Shown piece after piece: positions 1 to 8,570 of a stretch of 64,000 nucleotides of DNA. The DNA comes from Carnobacterium jeotgali MS3 (GTDB lineage: Bacteria > Bacillota > Bacilli > Lactobacillales > Carnobacteriaceae), in the NCBI RefSeq assembly GCF_000745125.1, contig NZ_JQNF01000010.1, positions 496,001-560,000 on the forward strand. The letters are read 5' to 3'. Under the pieces are notes generated by a model. The model was not told the DNA's origin. It searched no databases and saw only the letters and a program-made list of their open reading frames with translations. How positions within the stretch are numbered: the stretch's first letter is position 1; every line of letters starts with the position of its first letter. The translations under genes and the position numbers were made by a program.

Positions 1-65
1 CCTACAACAGACGCGATTGCCAAACTTGCTAAACCAACTTTACTAAAAACGGAATTTCTTTTCAT
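1..65 (-). CDS. Start of a probable secreted or lipid-anchored protein (cut by window edge)
   Basis: Only the first 21 codons are present. They follow a strong ribosome binding site (GAGGAGGATA on the minus strand, 71-80) and begin MKRNSVFSKVGLASLAIAS, a short basic N-terminus followed by a small hydrophobic stretch, as in a signal peptide. It lies directly downstream of a mannanase gene on the same strand and has its own cre-like site. A sugar ABC transporter substrate-binding lipoprotein would fit this position, but that is inferred from context only; no domain is visible. Confidence 0.5.
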   Translation of the reverse strand, partial: MKRNSVFSKVGLASLAIASVV

Positions 66-95
66 CACTATATCCTCCTCAAAATGTTTTAATTC

Positions 96-109
96 AGTAA
101 GCGTTTACA
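96..109. promoter_or_regulatory. Candidate cre (CcpA operator)
   Basis: AGTAAGCGTTTACA matches 13 of 14 positions of the cre consensus TGWNANCGNTNWCA. It lies 31 bases upstream of the start codon at 65, in the gap between the mannanase gene and the truncated secreted-protein gene. This suggests carbon catabolite control of the sugar-uptake gene. A nearly identical site sits upstream of gldA at 54754. Confidence 0.6.
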
Positions 110-163
110 AAACATATGTTAGCATTTTTAAAACTAAATGTATATACTTTTAATCAAATTTTT

Positions 164-1093
164 TTATTTTTTTTCGAAATATGATTGGATGGTTGATTCT
201 GCAGGCTTCCCGTATACTGCATAATCTTGGTTTGCATCTGATTGGCGAATGGGGTATAGCTTAGCCTTCCAATCCCATAGTCCAAATCCTCCTATCCATT
301 CATATTTATCGGTTTGGCGAAACATCTCGTCATACCATTCTTTTTGTTCAAAAAGATCCACTGATCCTTCTAATTCCCAGTTATTTGGTAACCATTTTGA
401 GCCTGTACGACTGGCGCATCCTGCCTCGCAGAAAAAGAATGGTTTTTGTTCTTTTTCTACTACTTTTTCAATTCGTTTTAGTTCTTGTTCCCATTTATCA
501 ATAGGGTAATACCCCGACGAGGAAAGAACATCGACTGCATCCCACCATGTTAAGTTATCTTCTTGATATTTGTCGCAATTGTAGGTAATCAATCCAGTAT
601 AGGCATTCCTTACGTTTGAAATAACCTCACGCCATTCTTTTTCTCGGCGATCACTATTTACCAGCTCACATCCTACTACAAAGAGTTCACAAGCAGTTTC
701 TTCGGCAATTTTTGCATAGTGAGTAATGAATTCTGTATATGCACTAAACCATTCTGACCATTTTGGTTCGCAAGGTACATCATGATCAAAAAAGTTAATA
801 TGCGCGCGCCACATACCGTCTGCTATATTTACCATTGGTTTTAAAATAACTTTCAATCCTATTTCTTGTGCAAATACAATCATTTTTCGAACTTCTTGAT
901 CACTTAATACAGTCTCTGATTGCCAATCAATTTGGGTTGCATGTATGGTTGCTTGATCTACGACAACTGTAAGAATTACGTGCGTTGCCGCACAACGTTC
1001 TTGCAATAACCGCAACGATTCAAACGCTTCTTGTGACTCCCATTCTCCACGTTGGCTCATATAACCAAACGTTACTCCCTTAATAAATTCCAT
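164..1093 (-). CDS. Glycoside hydrolase family 113 (beta-1,4-mannanase type)
   Basis: This 309-residue protein has no signal peptide, so it is probably cytosolic and acts on imported beta-manno-oligosaccharides or glucomanno-oligosaccharides. It resembles the GH113 TIM barrel: an N-terminal KGVTFGYMSQRGEW strand, the acid/base region VVGCELVNSD with Glu143, and the nucleophile region FFFCEAGCASRTG with Glu223. The 80-residue gap between these glutamates equals that of the Alicyclobacillus family member. The start is set by AAAAGGAGG six to eight bases upstream. Divergent neighbours are a MATE transporter, an epimerase and an acetyl esterase, which together look like a mannan-oligosaccharide pathway. 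The exact substrate is inferred. Confidence 0.8.
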   Translation of the reverse strand: MEFIKGVTFGYMSQRGEWESQEAFESLRLLQERCAATHVILTVVVDQATIHATQIDWQSETVLSDQEVRKMIVFAQEIGLKVILKPMVNIADGMWRAHINFFDHDVPCEPKWSEWFSAYTEFITHYAKIAEETACELFVVGCELVNSDRREKEWREVISNVRNAYTGLITYNCDKYQEDNLTWWDAVDVLSSSGYYPIDKWEQELKRIEKVVEKEQKPFFFCEAGCASRTGSKWLPNNWELEGSVDLFEQKEWYDEMFRQTDKYEWIGGFGLWDWKAKLYPIRQSDANQDYAVYGKPAESTIQSYFEKK

Positions 1094-1127
1094 AATTTCC
1101 TCCTTTTATGTATTGACTTTTTAAAAC

Positions 1128-1156
1128 AAAAGTATATATTTATTTGTGTATACGTT
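1128..1156. promoter_or_regulatory. Possible operator region with GTATATA repeats
   Basis: The divergent gap between the mannanase and the MATE gene holds AAAAGTATATA and, 13 bases on, GTATACG. The inverted form AAATGTATATACTTT recurs at 136-150, upstream of the truncated secreted-protein gene. Two copies of AAAGTATATA next to both minus-strand promoters could be the site of a local GntR- or LacI-type regulator not in this window. The motif is AT-rich and short, so chance is possible. Confidence 0.3.
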
Positions 1157-1247
1157 ACCATTATTATTAATCAATCTATTTAATTTGTAAAGAATAAACG
1201 AGTTAACCGTTCTAAAATAAAATTTTTAGTACCTAAAGGAGACTTTT

Positions 1248-2585
1248 ATGAATGAAGAGAAGCGACGTTTTTACAAACAAATGTGGGCATTTGCACTACC
1301 CATTACGATTCAATTAATGATTACCTCTGGTTTAAACATTATAGACTCCGTTATGGTTGGAAGTTTAGGTGTTGAAGCAATTGCTGCAGTGGGTATCTCA
1401 AACAAATTCACTCAGTTTTTAGCCGTCATATTGCAGGGTTTTGCTAGCGGAGCAACCATCTTCTCTTCACAATATTGGGGACAAAGAAATGTTTCAGGAG
1501 TTAAACAAATTTTAATTTTAGTATCAAAAATTGCAACGATTTTTTCATTCATTTTTGCACTTGTAACGTTATTATTCACCCCCTTCATTCTTGGAATTTT
1601 TTCTGACGATGCCATTGTTATTGTTGAAGCGGTGCCTTTCTTGCGTATCATCAGTCTTAGCTACGTATTTACTGCTTTATCTATGATTTTTAGTGTGACC
1701 CTTAAGACAATTGGAGAGGTCAAACGTCCTACTTTTTATAGTGTTATCACATTGTTAACAAACACTTTATTCAACTGGCTCTTGATTTTTGGTCCTTTTG
1801 GATTACCTGCTTTCGGAATTCGTGGAGCAGCGGTTGCTACATTACTAGCTCGTATCGTACAAACACTTTTATTGTTCTCTTTATTTGTTAAAAAAGGCAT
1901 CCTAAGATCTGAAGTTGATTCAACCGAACCCGCATTACAAATCACTGGTCCTTACTGGAAAGTAACCTTTCCCTCTATCATCAATCATCTAACTTGGACC
2001 ATGGGTGAGTTGGTCTTCTTTTGGCTCTACACTCGGACCGGAACAGATCAGACCGCGGCTATTTCTTTGATTGATCCACTTGTATTCTTATTTATTTGTG
2101 TCTTTACTGGTTTGAGCGATGCTTCGAGCGTGATGATTGGAAACCAACTAGGTGGGAAAATGTACAAAAAAGCTCTCTTTTATGCCAAACAATTCATCCG
2201 AATGACTACTATTCTTTCGGTTGTTGTCAGTGGAGTCATTTTTTTATTTTCACCTATGATTCTGCAATTTTACAATATCACTAGTCATGTAGAAGAACTC
2301 GTAAATCAAGTATTGCTGGCTTATATTGTTCTGTTGCCTTTTAAAAACTTAAACTATGTCAACAATGTTGGAATTTTGCGCGTTGGTGGAGATACGACTT
2401 TCGTCATGTGGTTAGATACTCTATCCGTTTGGTTATGGGGAATCCCAATGGCTTTCCTTGCAGTATACCTTGGATGGCCGCTTTGGAGCATTTTTTTCGT
2501 GGCTAATTCGCATGAAATCATTCGCGCCATTATTGGTGTACGACGCACCTTACGCGAAGGGTGGTTAAAAACGCTCATTGCTTGA
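1248..2585 (+). CDS. MATE family efflux transporter
   Basis: A 445-residue integral membrane protein with about twelve hydrophobic segments, the usual MATE length and two-fold repeat. The first helix region carries MWAFALPITIQLMITSGLNIIDSVMVG, a typical MATE start (quoted as two pieces in the family: P-ITIQ and D-x-xMVG). MATE proteins export cationic compounds or other organic molecules using sodium or proton gradients. AAAGGAGACTTTT sets the start. It heads a plus-strand operon with an epimerase and an acetyl esterase, an odd partnership: either it exports a toxic sugar derivative or it is co-transcribed by chance. The substrate cannot be read from the sequence. Confidence 0.88.
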   Translation: MNEEKRRFYKQMWAFALPITIQLMITSGLNIIDSVMVGSLGVEAIAAVGISNKFTQFLAVILQGFASGATIFSSQYWGQRNVSGVKQILILVSKIATIFSFIFALVTLLFTPFILGIFSDDAIVIVEAVPFLRIISLSYVFTALSMIFSVTLKTIGEVKRPTFYSVITLLTNTLFNWLLIFGPFGLPAFGIRGAAVATLLARIVQTLLLFSLFVKKGILRSEVDSTEPALQITGPYWKVTFPSIINHLTWTMGELVFFWLYTRTGTDQTAAISLIDPLVFLFICVFTGLSDASSVMIGNQLGGKMYKKALFYAKQFIRMTTILSVVVSGVIFLFSPMILQFYNITSHVEELVNQVLLAYIVLLPFKNLNYVNNVGILRVGGDTTFVMWLDTLSVWLWGIPMAFLAVYLGWPLWSIFFVANSHEIIRAIIGVRRTLREGWLKTLIA

Positions 2586-2617
2586 TAGAAAAATCATTTG
2601 ATACAAGGAGGAAAATA

Positions 2618-3823
2618 ATGAGCACAAAAGAAATGTTGAGAAATCAACTTTCAGAAAAAGTATTGCCTTTCTGGTTATCTCAGCAAGATAATACGAATGG
2701 AGGATTTTACGGCAAATTATCCATTGATTTAGAGTCCGACCCACTTGCTCCTAAAGGTGGGGTCATGATGGCTCGATTCTTATGGACTTTTTCCTATTCT
2801 TATAACACATTACAAAAACAAAAGTACAAAAGAGCTGCAGATTATGCTTACCGTTTTATAACAGAATCCTTATGGGATAATAAATATGGCGGCATTTATT
2901 GGCTTGTTGATGCCGAGGGTAAGCCTCTTAATCCGATCAAACATGTCTATGCCCAATCCTTTGCGATTTACGGTCTGAGCGAGTATGCGAAAATTGATCC
3001 AGCTTCTGATGCACTAGAATATGCGAAAAAACTATATCATCTTATTGAAGAGAATGCTTACAATCCAAGCACTCTTGGCTATGAAGAAGAATTTGATCAA
3101 AAATGGAAGCAAAAAGCGCTATCACAAGTTGCTTCTCAAAATCCTGAAGTGAGGTATACAACAAATACGCATTTGCATTTACTGGAAGCTTATACAAACC
3201 TTTACACAGTATGGCCCAATGAAACGTTATTAGAAAAGATTCAGCACTTATTGCGTTTATTCACCACTTATATCTTTCATCCTACTGGTTACTGCCAGCA
3301 AGAATTTGACCAAAACTGGACTTCAATAACTCCTGGCGTTTCCTATGGGCATGATATTGAAACTTCTTGGTTATTGGATGAAACGTTAAGCTGTTGTAAA
3401 GTAGATGAAGACTTAGATAAAAAGGTACGCAGTATGACAACTGAACTTGCTGCATATTGCTACGAAAATGGTTTAGATGAAAATGGCTGGATGATCAATC
3501 ATGTCGATAGTTCGCATGTCGATAAAACAAAAGTTTGGTGGGTAGAAGCTGAAGCCGTTATTGGTTTTTACCATGCCTTTCAGCAATCTGGAAATAACAT
3601 CTACCGAAATACTGCATTAAATTTAATTCAATTGATCCAGAAAAAATTTGTAGATACTCGTCCTGGAAGTGAATGGTATTCTCGGTTGGACGAAAACAAT
3701 CAACTATTGTCGGTTCTTCGTAAAAATGGAACAACAGAAGAAAATATATCCGATTCATGGAAAGGACCTTATCATACGGTTCGCTTTTATTTAGAAATGA
3801 TTAAACGTCTGGAGGAAAAATAG
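2618..3823 (+). CDS. AGE-family epimerase, cellobiose 2-epimerase type
   Basis: 401 residues from the ATG at 2618, which has AAGGAGG seven bases upstream; an upstream in-frame start at 2561 overlaps the MATE gene and is less likely. The protein is an (alpha/alpha)6 barrel of the N-acylglucosamine/cellobiose 2-epimerase group, with features such as YAQSFAIYGLSEY, RYTTNTHLHLLEAY, GHDIETSWLL and KVWWVEAEAVIGF. The histidines in these segments match the catalytic pair region. Cellobiose 2-epimerases convert beta-1,4-mannobiose to mannosyl-glucose in mannan breakdown, which fits the adjacent GH113 enzyme and acetyl esterase. Substrate preference is inferred from context. Confidence 0.82.
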   Translation: MSTKEMLRNQLSEKVLPFWLSQQDNTNGGFYGKLSIDLESDPLAPKGGVMMARFLWTFSYSYNTLQKQKYKRAADYAYRFITESLWDNKYGGIYWLVDAEGKPLNPIKHVYAQSFAIYGLSEYAKIDPASDALEYAKKLYHLIEENAYNPSTLGYEEEFDQKWKQKALSQVASQNPEVRYTTNTHLHLLEAYTNLYTVWPNETLLEKIQHLLRLFTTYIFHPTGYCQQEFDQNWTSITPGVSYGHDIETSWLLDETLSCCKVDEDLDKKVRSMTTELAAYCYENGLDENGWMINHVDSSHVDKTKVWWVEAEAVIGFYHAFQQSGNNIYRNTALNLIQLIQKKFVDTRPGSEWYSRLDENNQLLSVLRKNGTTEENISDSWKGPYHTVRFYLEMIKRLEEK

Positions 3824-3824
3824 A

Positions 3825-4769
3825 ATGCAAATAAAAGATTTGGAAAGCTATTCTGGTAGCGGCATCAAACCAGTTGATTTTGATGCTTTTTGGGAAGAAG
3901 GGTTACATGAAATGGAGTCTCTTCCACTTGATTATATACTAGACCCGGTAGATATCCCTTCGCAAGTTGCTAAATTTTATCATCTGACATTTAAAGGCGT
4001 TGGTGGAGCTACCGTTCATTGTCAACTTATTACGCCAAAAGAAACGACGGGTAGAAACTTTAAAGGCTTATTGCAATTCCATGGCTACCATACAGATTCA
4101 GGCGATTTCCAAGATAAAATTGGATGGGCAGCTGAAGGGTTTGTTGTCTTAGCAATGGATGCTCGTGGTCAAGGTGGACTTTCTGAAGATCGAACGCAGA
4201 CAAGCGGTGGAGTCATGAAGGGGCTTATTATTCGCGGCATGGAAGAAGGAAAAAACAATCTTTATTTTAGACAAGTTTTCTTAGATACCGCTCATGCGGC
4301 TCGAATTTTAAAATCAATGGATTTTGTAAACGAAAAACGTATCTATGCTCAAGGAGCTTCCCAAGGTGGCGGTCTGACCATTGCTTGTGCAGGCCTTGTT
4401 CCTGATCTTTACCGTATCTATGTTTCTTATCCTTTCCTTTCTGATTACCGAAAAGCGTATTCTCTGGGGGCTCAAACATCTGCTTTTGAAGAAATACCGT
4501 ATTGGTTCCAATTCCGTGATCCTCTTCATAAACGCGAAAAAGAAATTTTTGACACTTTAGAATACATTGATATTCAACATTTTGCTCCACGCATAAATGC
4601 TGAAGTCTGTTGGGTCGTAGGAATGCAAGATACAATCGTACCACCCGTCACTCAAATGGCGACGTATAATAACATTCACACTAAAAAAAACTTAGTTGTT
4701 TTACCAGAATATGGTCATGAATACTTGCCTAAAGTCAGCGATGACATGCGCAGTTATTTTATCGATTAA
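3825..4769 (+). CDS. CE7 acetyl (xylan/oligosaccharide) esterase
   Basis: A 314-residue alpha/beta hydrolase of carbohydrate esterase family 7 (acetyl xylan esterase / cephalosporin-C deacetylase). All three family signatures are present: RGQ at 114-116, GASQGG with the nucleophile Ser179, and a late GHE for the catalytic histidine, plus QDTIVPP carrying the likely acid. It starts one base after the epimerase stop, with its ribosome site inside the end of that gene, so the two are translationally linked. In this locus it probably removes acetyl groups from imported manno-oligosaccharides. The operon ends at a strong terminator just downstream. Confidence 0.85.
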   Translation: MQIKDLESYSGSGIKPVDFDAFWEEGLHEMESLPLDYILDPVDIPSQVAKFYHLTFKGVGGATVHCQLITPKETTGRNFKGLLQFHGYHTDSGDFQDKIGWAAEGFVVLAMDARGQGGLSEDRTQTSGGVMKGLIIRGMEEGKNNLYFRQVFLDTAHAARILKSMDFVNEKRIYAQGASQGGGLTIACAGLVPDLYRIYVSYPFLSDYRKAYSLGAQTSAFEEIPYWFQFRDPLHKREKEIFDTLEYIDIQHFAPRINAEVCWVVGMQDTIVPPVTQMATYNNIHTKKNLVVLPEYGHEYLPKVSDDMRSYFID

Positions 4770-4779
4770 ATAGACGAAT

Positions 4780-4826
4780 AAAAGCACTACAAGTATCTGT
4801 CAAAATAGATACTTGTAGTGCTTTTT
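4780..4826. terminator. Bidirectional intrinsic terminator
   Basis: A perfect 19-bp inverted repeat (4780-4798 with 4807-4825, 8-base loop) ends in a T-run on the plus strand and in an A-run that serves the minus strand. It lies between the esterase operon and the convergent PAS-GGDEF gene. Confidence 0.9.
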
Positions 4827-4887
4827 CCTTACATCCTACTCTTTTAATCGCTTTAGCTTATTTAGAGTCATTGTCAGACTAGAAGAG

Positions 4888-5880
4888 TTACAAAACAACT
4901 TGATTTCCACCATTTTTTTGAGCCGCAACTAGCTTTTGAGCGGATCTTTGAATCAGTTCACTGATTGTTTCATCTGGATAATAAGCAGAAACTCCCGCAC
5001 TAATACTTACGTGTTTAGGTATATCAAAAATAGTTTCTAGAACCGTTTGTTTGATTGATTCAGCCACTATACCAGCTTCTTCTTCAGCTGTATTTTCTAG
5101 TATGATTAAAAACACTGAGTCTCTATATCTTCCTGCAACGTATCTCTCCTTGATAGAAGCTTTAATCACTTCTCCCGTTGCCTTCAATACTCCTTCACTC
5201 AACATTATCCCGAAATGCTCTTCTATTTTAGCATAATTGTCTACGTTTAAAACAATCACTGACATCGGTTGTTTTTGCTCTTTAGCTCGATTTGCCTGTT
5301 TTACCAATTCTACTATGATAGCAGATCGTGTATAAAGGGAAGTGAGTGTATCTCTCTTCATTTGAGTTGTTAGACTTTTATTTTTCACGACTAATTGTTC
5401 TCTTTCAAATTCCTCTTGTGTAACATCAAATACAATCCCAGTAAGAAAAAGAGGTCTGCCATTTTCATCTCTTTCCGTTACTTTTCCTCGGTCTCGATAA
5501 ACTTTCCAAGAACCATCTTTAGCTTGAATACGATACTTTACTTCCCAAACAGGTATTTCTCCTTTTAAATGGTTGGTCATCAATTGCATAACTTCATTTT
5601 TGTCATCTGGATGAACTTTATCTGTAAAAAATTCATACGATACTTTTTCAGGTAAGTCTTTTTTCATATACCCTATTGCTTCTGCTTTTAAAGGATTAAA
5701 TGTCACTTCATTTGTAGTGAAATCCCAGAACCACTGTCCTAAATTTCCTGTCCACCCAAATTCCAAACGTTCTGACTTTTGAAAAGTCAGCAATAACTCT
5801 TTATTCAATCGATCTAATGATTGCACCTTTAAAATTAATTCTTCTTTTGTTAATTCTTCGTATTCTTTATACTCTTGCAA
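4888..5880 (-). CDS. PAS domain protein with degenerate GGDEF domain
   Basis: 330 residues, no signal peptide. Residues 1-40 are a short coiled region, about 42-160 form a PAS domain with a PAC end (WKVYRDRGKVTERDENGRP), and about 165-330 form a GGDEF fold. The active-site motif is AGRYRDSVFLIIL instead of RYGGDEF, and the metal/GTP region NVDNYAKIEEHFG lacks the first aspartate and the IND of active cyclases. It is therefore probably not a diguanylate cyclase; it may be a nucleotide-sensing or structural relic. Single-gene unit, convergent with the mannan operon. Confidence 0.85.
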   Translation of the reverse strand: MQEYKEYEELTKEELILKVQSLDRLNKELLLTFQKSERLEFGWTGNLGQWFWDFTTNEVTFNPLKAEAIGYMKKDLPEKVSYEFFTDKVHPDDKNEVMQLMTNHLKGEIPVWEVKYRIQAKDGSWKVYRDRGKVTERDENGRPLFLTGIVFDVTQEEFEREQLVVKNKSLTTQMKRDTLTSLYTRSAIIVELVKQANRAKEQKQPMSVIVLNVDNYAKIEEHFGIMLSEGVLKATGEVIKASIKERYVAGRYRDSVFLIILENTAEEEAGIVAESIKQTVLETIFDIPKHVSISAGVSAYYPDETISELIQRSAQKLVAAQKNGGNQVVL

Positions 5881-6040
5881 GATATCCCTCCATTTATACT
5901 CTTTTTGAGTTTAAATATATGTCTATTTAAGTGTACTTTATTTATAAGCGCGGTTCAATGTTTATAAAAGTAGGCAAAAACTAGACACCTCACTCCAATA
6001 ACAACCACTTTTTTATACTTCCAACAGTTTATTCAATCGA

Positions 6041-6104
6041 AAAACAACACTATATAACATTTATTGTTATATAGTGTTGTTTTAATTATGTTAAATGTTA
6101 TAAT
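6041..6104 (+). promoter_or_regulatory. Long hairpin overlapping the DeoR-gene promoter
   Basis: A perfect 19-bp inverted repeat (6041-6059 with 6065-6083, 5-base loop) stands upstream of the DeoR regulator. Its right arm covers a candidate -35 box (TTGTTT, 6077-6082), followed after 16 bases by TATAAT (6099-6104). No plus-strand gene ends nearby, so it is more likely an operator or a transcript hairpin than a terminator. The rest of the 270-base gap shows nothing else. Confidence 0.5.
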
Positions 6105-6150
6105 TAGTTACAAATGCACCATGTTTATTCTTATGATGGAGGTTACGTGA

Positions 6151-6936
6151 TTGAATCAAACAAAAAGACAAGAACTCATTAGTGATTTATTAAAAGTTAA
6201 TGGTGAAGTCAGCTCAAAAGAACTCGCTGATGAATTAAGTGTTTCTATGATGACCATTAATCGAGATTTAAAAGAATTAGCCATCCAAAAAGAGATTCAA
6301 CTCGTCCATGGTGGCGCAGTCTACCGAGGTGATGATTCCTTTGAAAACCCTATATCTATCAAGGAAGAAGTTAGTGTCCAGGAAAAGAAAAGGATTGCTA
6401 ACTTTTGTAGAACTTTAGTTAAACCAGGAAGTTCTGTTTTTATTGAAACCGGTACAACCACACTAGCTGTTGCCAGAGAAATTTTCAACATAGAGCATTG
6501 TCAATTCTATACCAATTCATTATTAGTTATGAATGCTCTGTCAAAATTTGAAGGCATTCAATTGCATTGTGTCCCAGGAAAATATCGAGACCTTTCGAAA
6601 GGTTTCTTAGGACTAGAAACGGCTGAGTTTGTTCAGCAATTTAATTTCGACGTTGCTTTTATTGGAGCTGAAGGTATTAATCTTGAATCAGGCGTTTCTT
6701 TGCCAAATGAAGAAGATGCTTTTACAAAAAAAGCGATCTTAAAGCAATCTAAAAAAACGATTCTGGTTGCTGATCATAAAAAATTTGATTTATCTTACTT
6801 ATATAAAGTTGGGAATATCACTGACTTTGATATGATTGTCACTGATTTACCAAGTGAGGATAAACTCTTCCAGAAATTAAGCAACGTAACTACTATAAAA
6901 TCTGTTAGAAATGAGGAAAAAAACAATGAAAATTAA
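6151..6936 (+). CDS. DeoR/GlpR family transcriptional regulator
   Basis: 261 residues, starting at TTG with GGAGG nine bases upstream; no ATG in this frame precedes the helix-turn-helix. Residues about 6-60 form the DeoR-type winged helix (SSKELADELSVSMMTINRDL), and about 80-235 form the sugar-phosphate-sensing DeoRC domain with IETGTTTLAVA and IGAEGINLESGVS. It overlaps the next gene by 11 bases and probably controls it, and itself, through the dyad in its promoter. The effector is unknown, usually a phosphorylated sugar in this family. Confidence 0.88.
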   Translation: MNQTKRQELISDLLKVNGEVSSKELADELSVSMMTINRDLKELAIQKEIQLVHGGAVYRGDDSFENPISIKEEVSVQEKKRIANFCRTLVKPGSSVFIETGTTTLAVAREIFNIEHCQFYTNSLLVMNALSKFEGIQLHCVPGKYRDLSKGFLGLETAEFVQQFNFDVAFIGAEGINLESGVSLPNEEDAFTKKAILKQSKKTILVADHKKFDLSYLYKVGNITDFDMIVTDLPSEDKLFQKLSNVTTIKSVRNEEKNNEN

Positions 6937-8311
6937 TTTAACGACTGTGGACTTACCTATTATTCACCGCAATCCAGTATCTGTTGTATTAACGGATGAG
7001 ACAATGGCTGCTAGAAAAGAACGATTCTTAGAACAACTGCATGTCCACTCTATTGATACAGCTATCATTTACGCTGACCGCGAACACGGTGCTAACTTTG
7101 AATACTTCACAGGTTTCATCCCAAGATTTGAAGAAGCCTGTTTAGTGATTCACGCGTCTGGTGAAAGTCATTTATTATTAGGAAATGAAAACGTAAAAAT
7201 GGCTGCACATTCTAGAATCAAAGCAAATCCAATTCATGTTCCTTTCTTTTCTCTTCCAAATCAACCTATGTCCGGTGAAAAAACACTAGACCACTACTTT
7301 AAAGAAAGTAATATTTCTCCTGATGCAAAAATTGGCATTATTGGCTGGAAACTCTTCACTTCAAGTCAGTACAATAATAAAGATTTATTCGATCTTCCAT
7401 TCTATGTTATGGATAGTTTGCTAAACTATGTTTCCACTAGAGATCAATTACAAAACTTCACATTTTCTTTAACTTCTCCAACAGTTGGGTTACGAACAAC
7501 CTATAACGCAAACGAGATTGCTCACTACGAATACGGCGCTTCCTTAGCAGGACTGGCAATGTTTAATGCCTTACAAGAAATTTCGGTTGGAAAAGACGAA
7601 AAAGAAATTGGGGCTTTACTAGCACAAGATGGACAGCCCAACTCAGTTACAACCATCAGTGCTACAGGACAACGTTTTACAAATGCCATCCTTTATCCTA
7701 GAAACAAAACCATTGCTTTAAAAGATAATTACTCTTTAACGGTGGGTTACAAAGGCGGGTTGAGCAGCAGAGCTGGGTTTGTCATCTCTTCTGAAAATCA
7801 ATTGCCAGAGAATCAAAAAGATTATTTAGATCGCGTTGGGAAACCTTACTTCAAAGCCTATTCGACTTGGTTAGAAACTCTGTCTATCGGCATTTCTGGA
7901 GACGAATTTTATGCAAGAATCCAAGAAGTTTTCCCTTCTGAGATTTATGGCTGGACATTGAATCCTGGTCACTACACTTCAGATGAAGAATGGATGTCTT
8001 CTCCATTCTTCGAAGGCTCTAAAGCCGTCATTCAAAGCGGACAATTATTACAAATTGATATGATTCCAAGCGTTCCTGGCTATACTGGAGCAAGTTGTGA
8101 AGAACCAATAGCAATTGCTGATGAAACATTAAGAAATGACCTAAGCCAACATTATCCTGAAGTTTGGAAACGAATTGAAGAGAGAAGATATTACATTAAA
8201 GAGGTTATAGGCATTAACCTTTCAGCGGATATTCTTCCCTTAAGCGATACGGTAGCTTTTTATACGCCATTCTTATTAAATAAAACACTAGCTTATACAA
8301 AAGAAGACTAA
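6926..8311 (+). CDS. M24 (creatinase/Xaa-Pro peptidase fold) protein, metal ligands partly lost
   Basis: 461 residues from the ATG at 6926, preceded by GAGGAAA inside the DeoR gene. Residues about 15-190 look like a creatinase N-terminal domain and about 195-461 like the pita-bread M24 domain. In active M24 enzymes five ligands (Asp, Asp, His, Glu, Glu) bind two metals. Here the Asp-Asp segment reads LTVGYKGGLSSRAGF with neither aspartate, the His region LNPGHYT is present, and the glutamates map to QIDMIPS and SCEEPIAI. It may be a non-peptidase relative. Transcribed with a DeoR regulator, so a sugar-linked role is possible; no function is claimed. Confidence 0.7.
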   Translation: MKINLTTVDLPIIHRNPVSVVLTDETMAARKERFLEQLHVHSIDTAIIYADREHGANFEYFTGFIPRFEEACLVIHASGESHLLLGNENVKMAAHSRIKANPIHVPFFSLPNQPMSGEKTLDHYFKESNISPDAKIGIIGWKLFTSSQYNNKDLFDLPFYVMDSLLNYVSTRDQLQNFTFSLTSPTVGLRTTYNANEIAHYEYGASLAGLAMFNALQEISVGKDEKEIGALLAQDGQPNSVTTISATGQRFTNAILYPRNKTIALKDNYSLTVGYKGGLSSRAGFVISSENQLPENQKDYLDRVGKPYFKAYSTWLETLSIGISGDEFYARIQEVFPSEIYGWTLNPGHYTSDEEWMSSPFFEGSKAVIQSGQLLQIDMIPSVPGYTGASCEEPIAIADETLRNDLSQHYPEVWKRIEERRYYIKEVIGINLSADILPLSDTVAFYTPFLLNKTLAYTKED

Positions 8312-8413
8312 TATTCAAAGACATCTCCAATTGGCTATCTTAAAAGAAACATTTAACTAAACCGTCTTATTGATAAAAAAGGAAAACTCTCTTCACACTA
8401 TTCCATAATTGAT

Positions 8414-8530
8414 ATGTCCATGATAGTAGATAAATATTCATTGTACTTTGACGCTGTTAATGAAAAAGGTCTTGGAATAGGTGGATTAAATTTTGATGGT
8501 TTTGCAGTCTATCATGATGAGAAAAAAGAT
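8414..8530 (+). pseudogene. Remnant of a choloylglycine (bile salt) hydrolase gene
   Basis: The 73-codon open frame starting at 8414 begins with SLYFDAVNEKGLGIGGLNF and FAVYHD, which closely match a conserved stretch about 80 residues into bile salt hydrolase / penicillin V acylase proteins. The nucleophile Cys2 region and all the remainder are missing; after about codon 39 the frame runs into the terminator stem. This is a short decayed fragment, not a working gene. The 312-base gap between the M24 and ABC genes otherwise contains only the terminator. Confidence 0.6.
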
Positions 8531-8570
8531 AAAAAGAACCATCAATCCATTACACTAATTAAAACCCACA

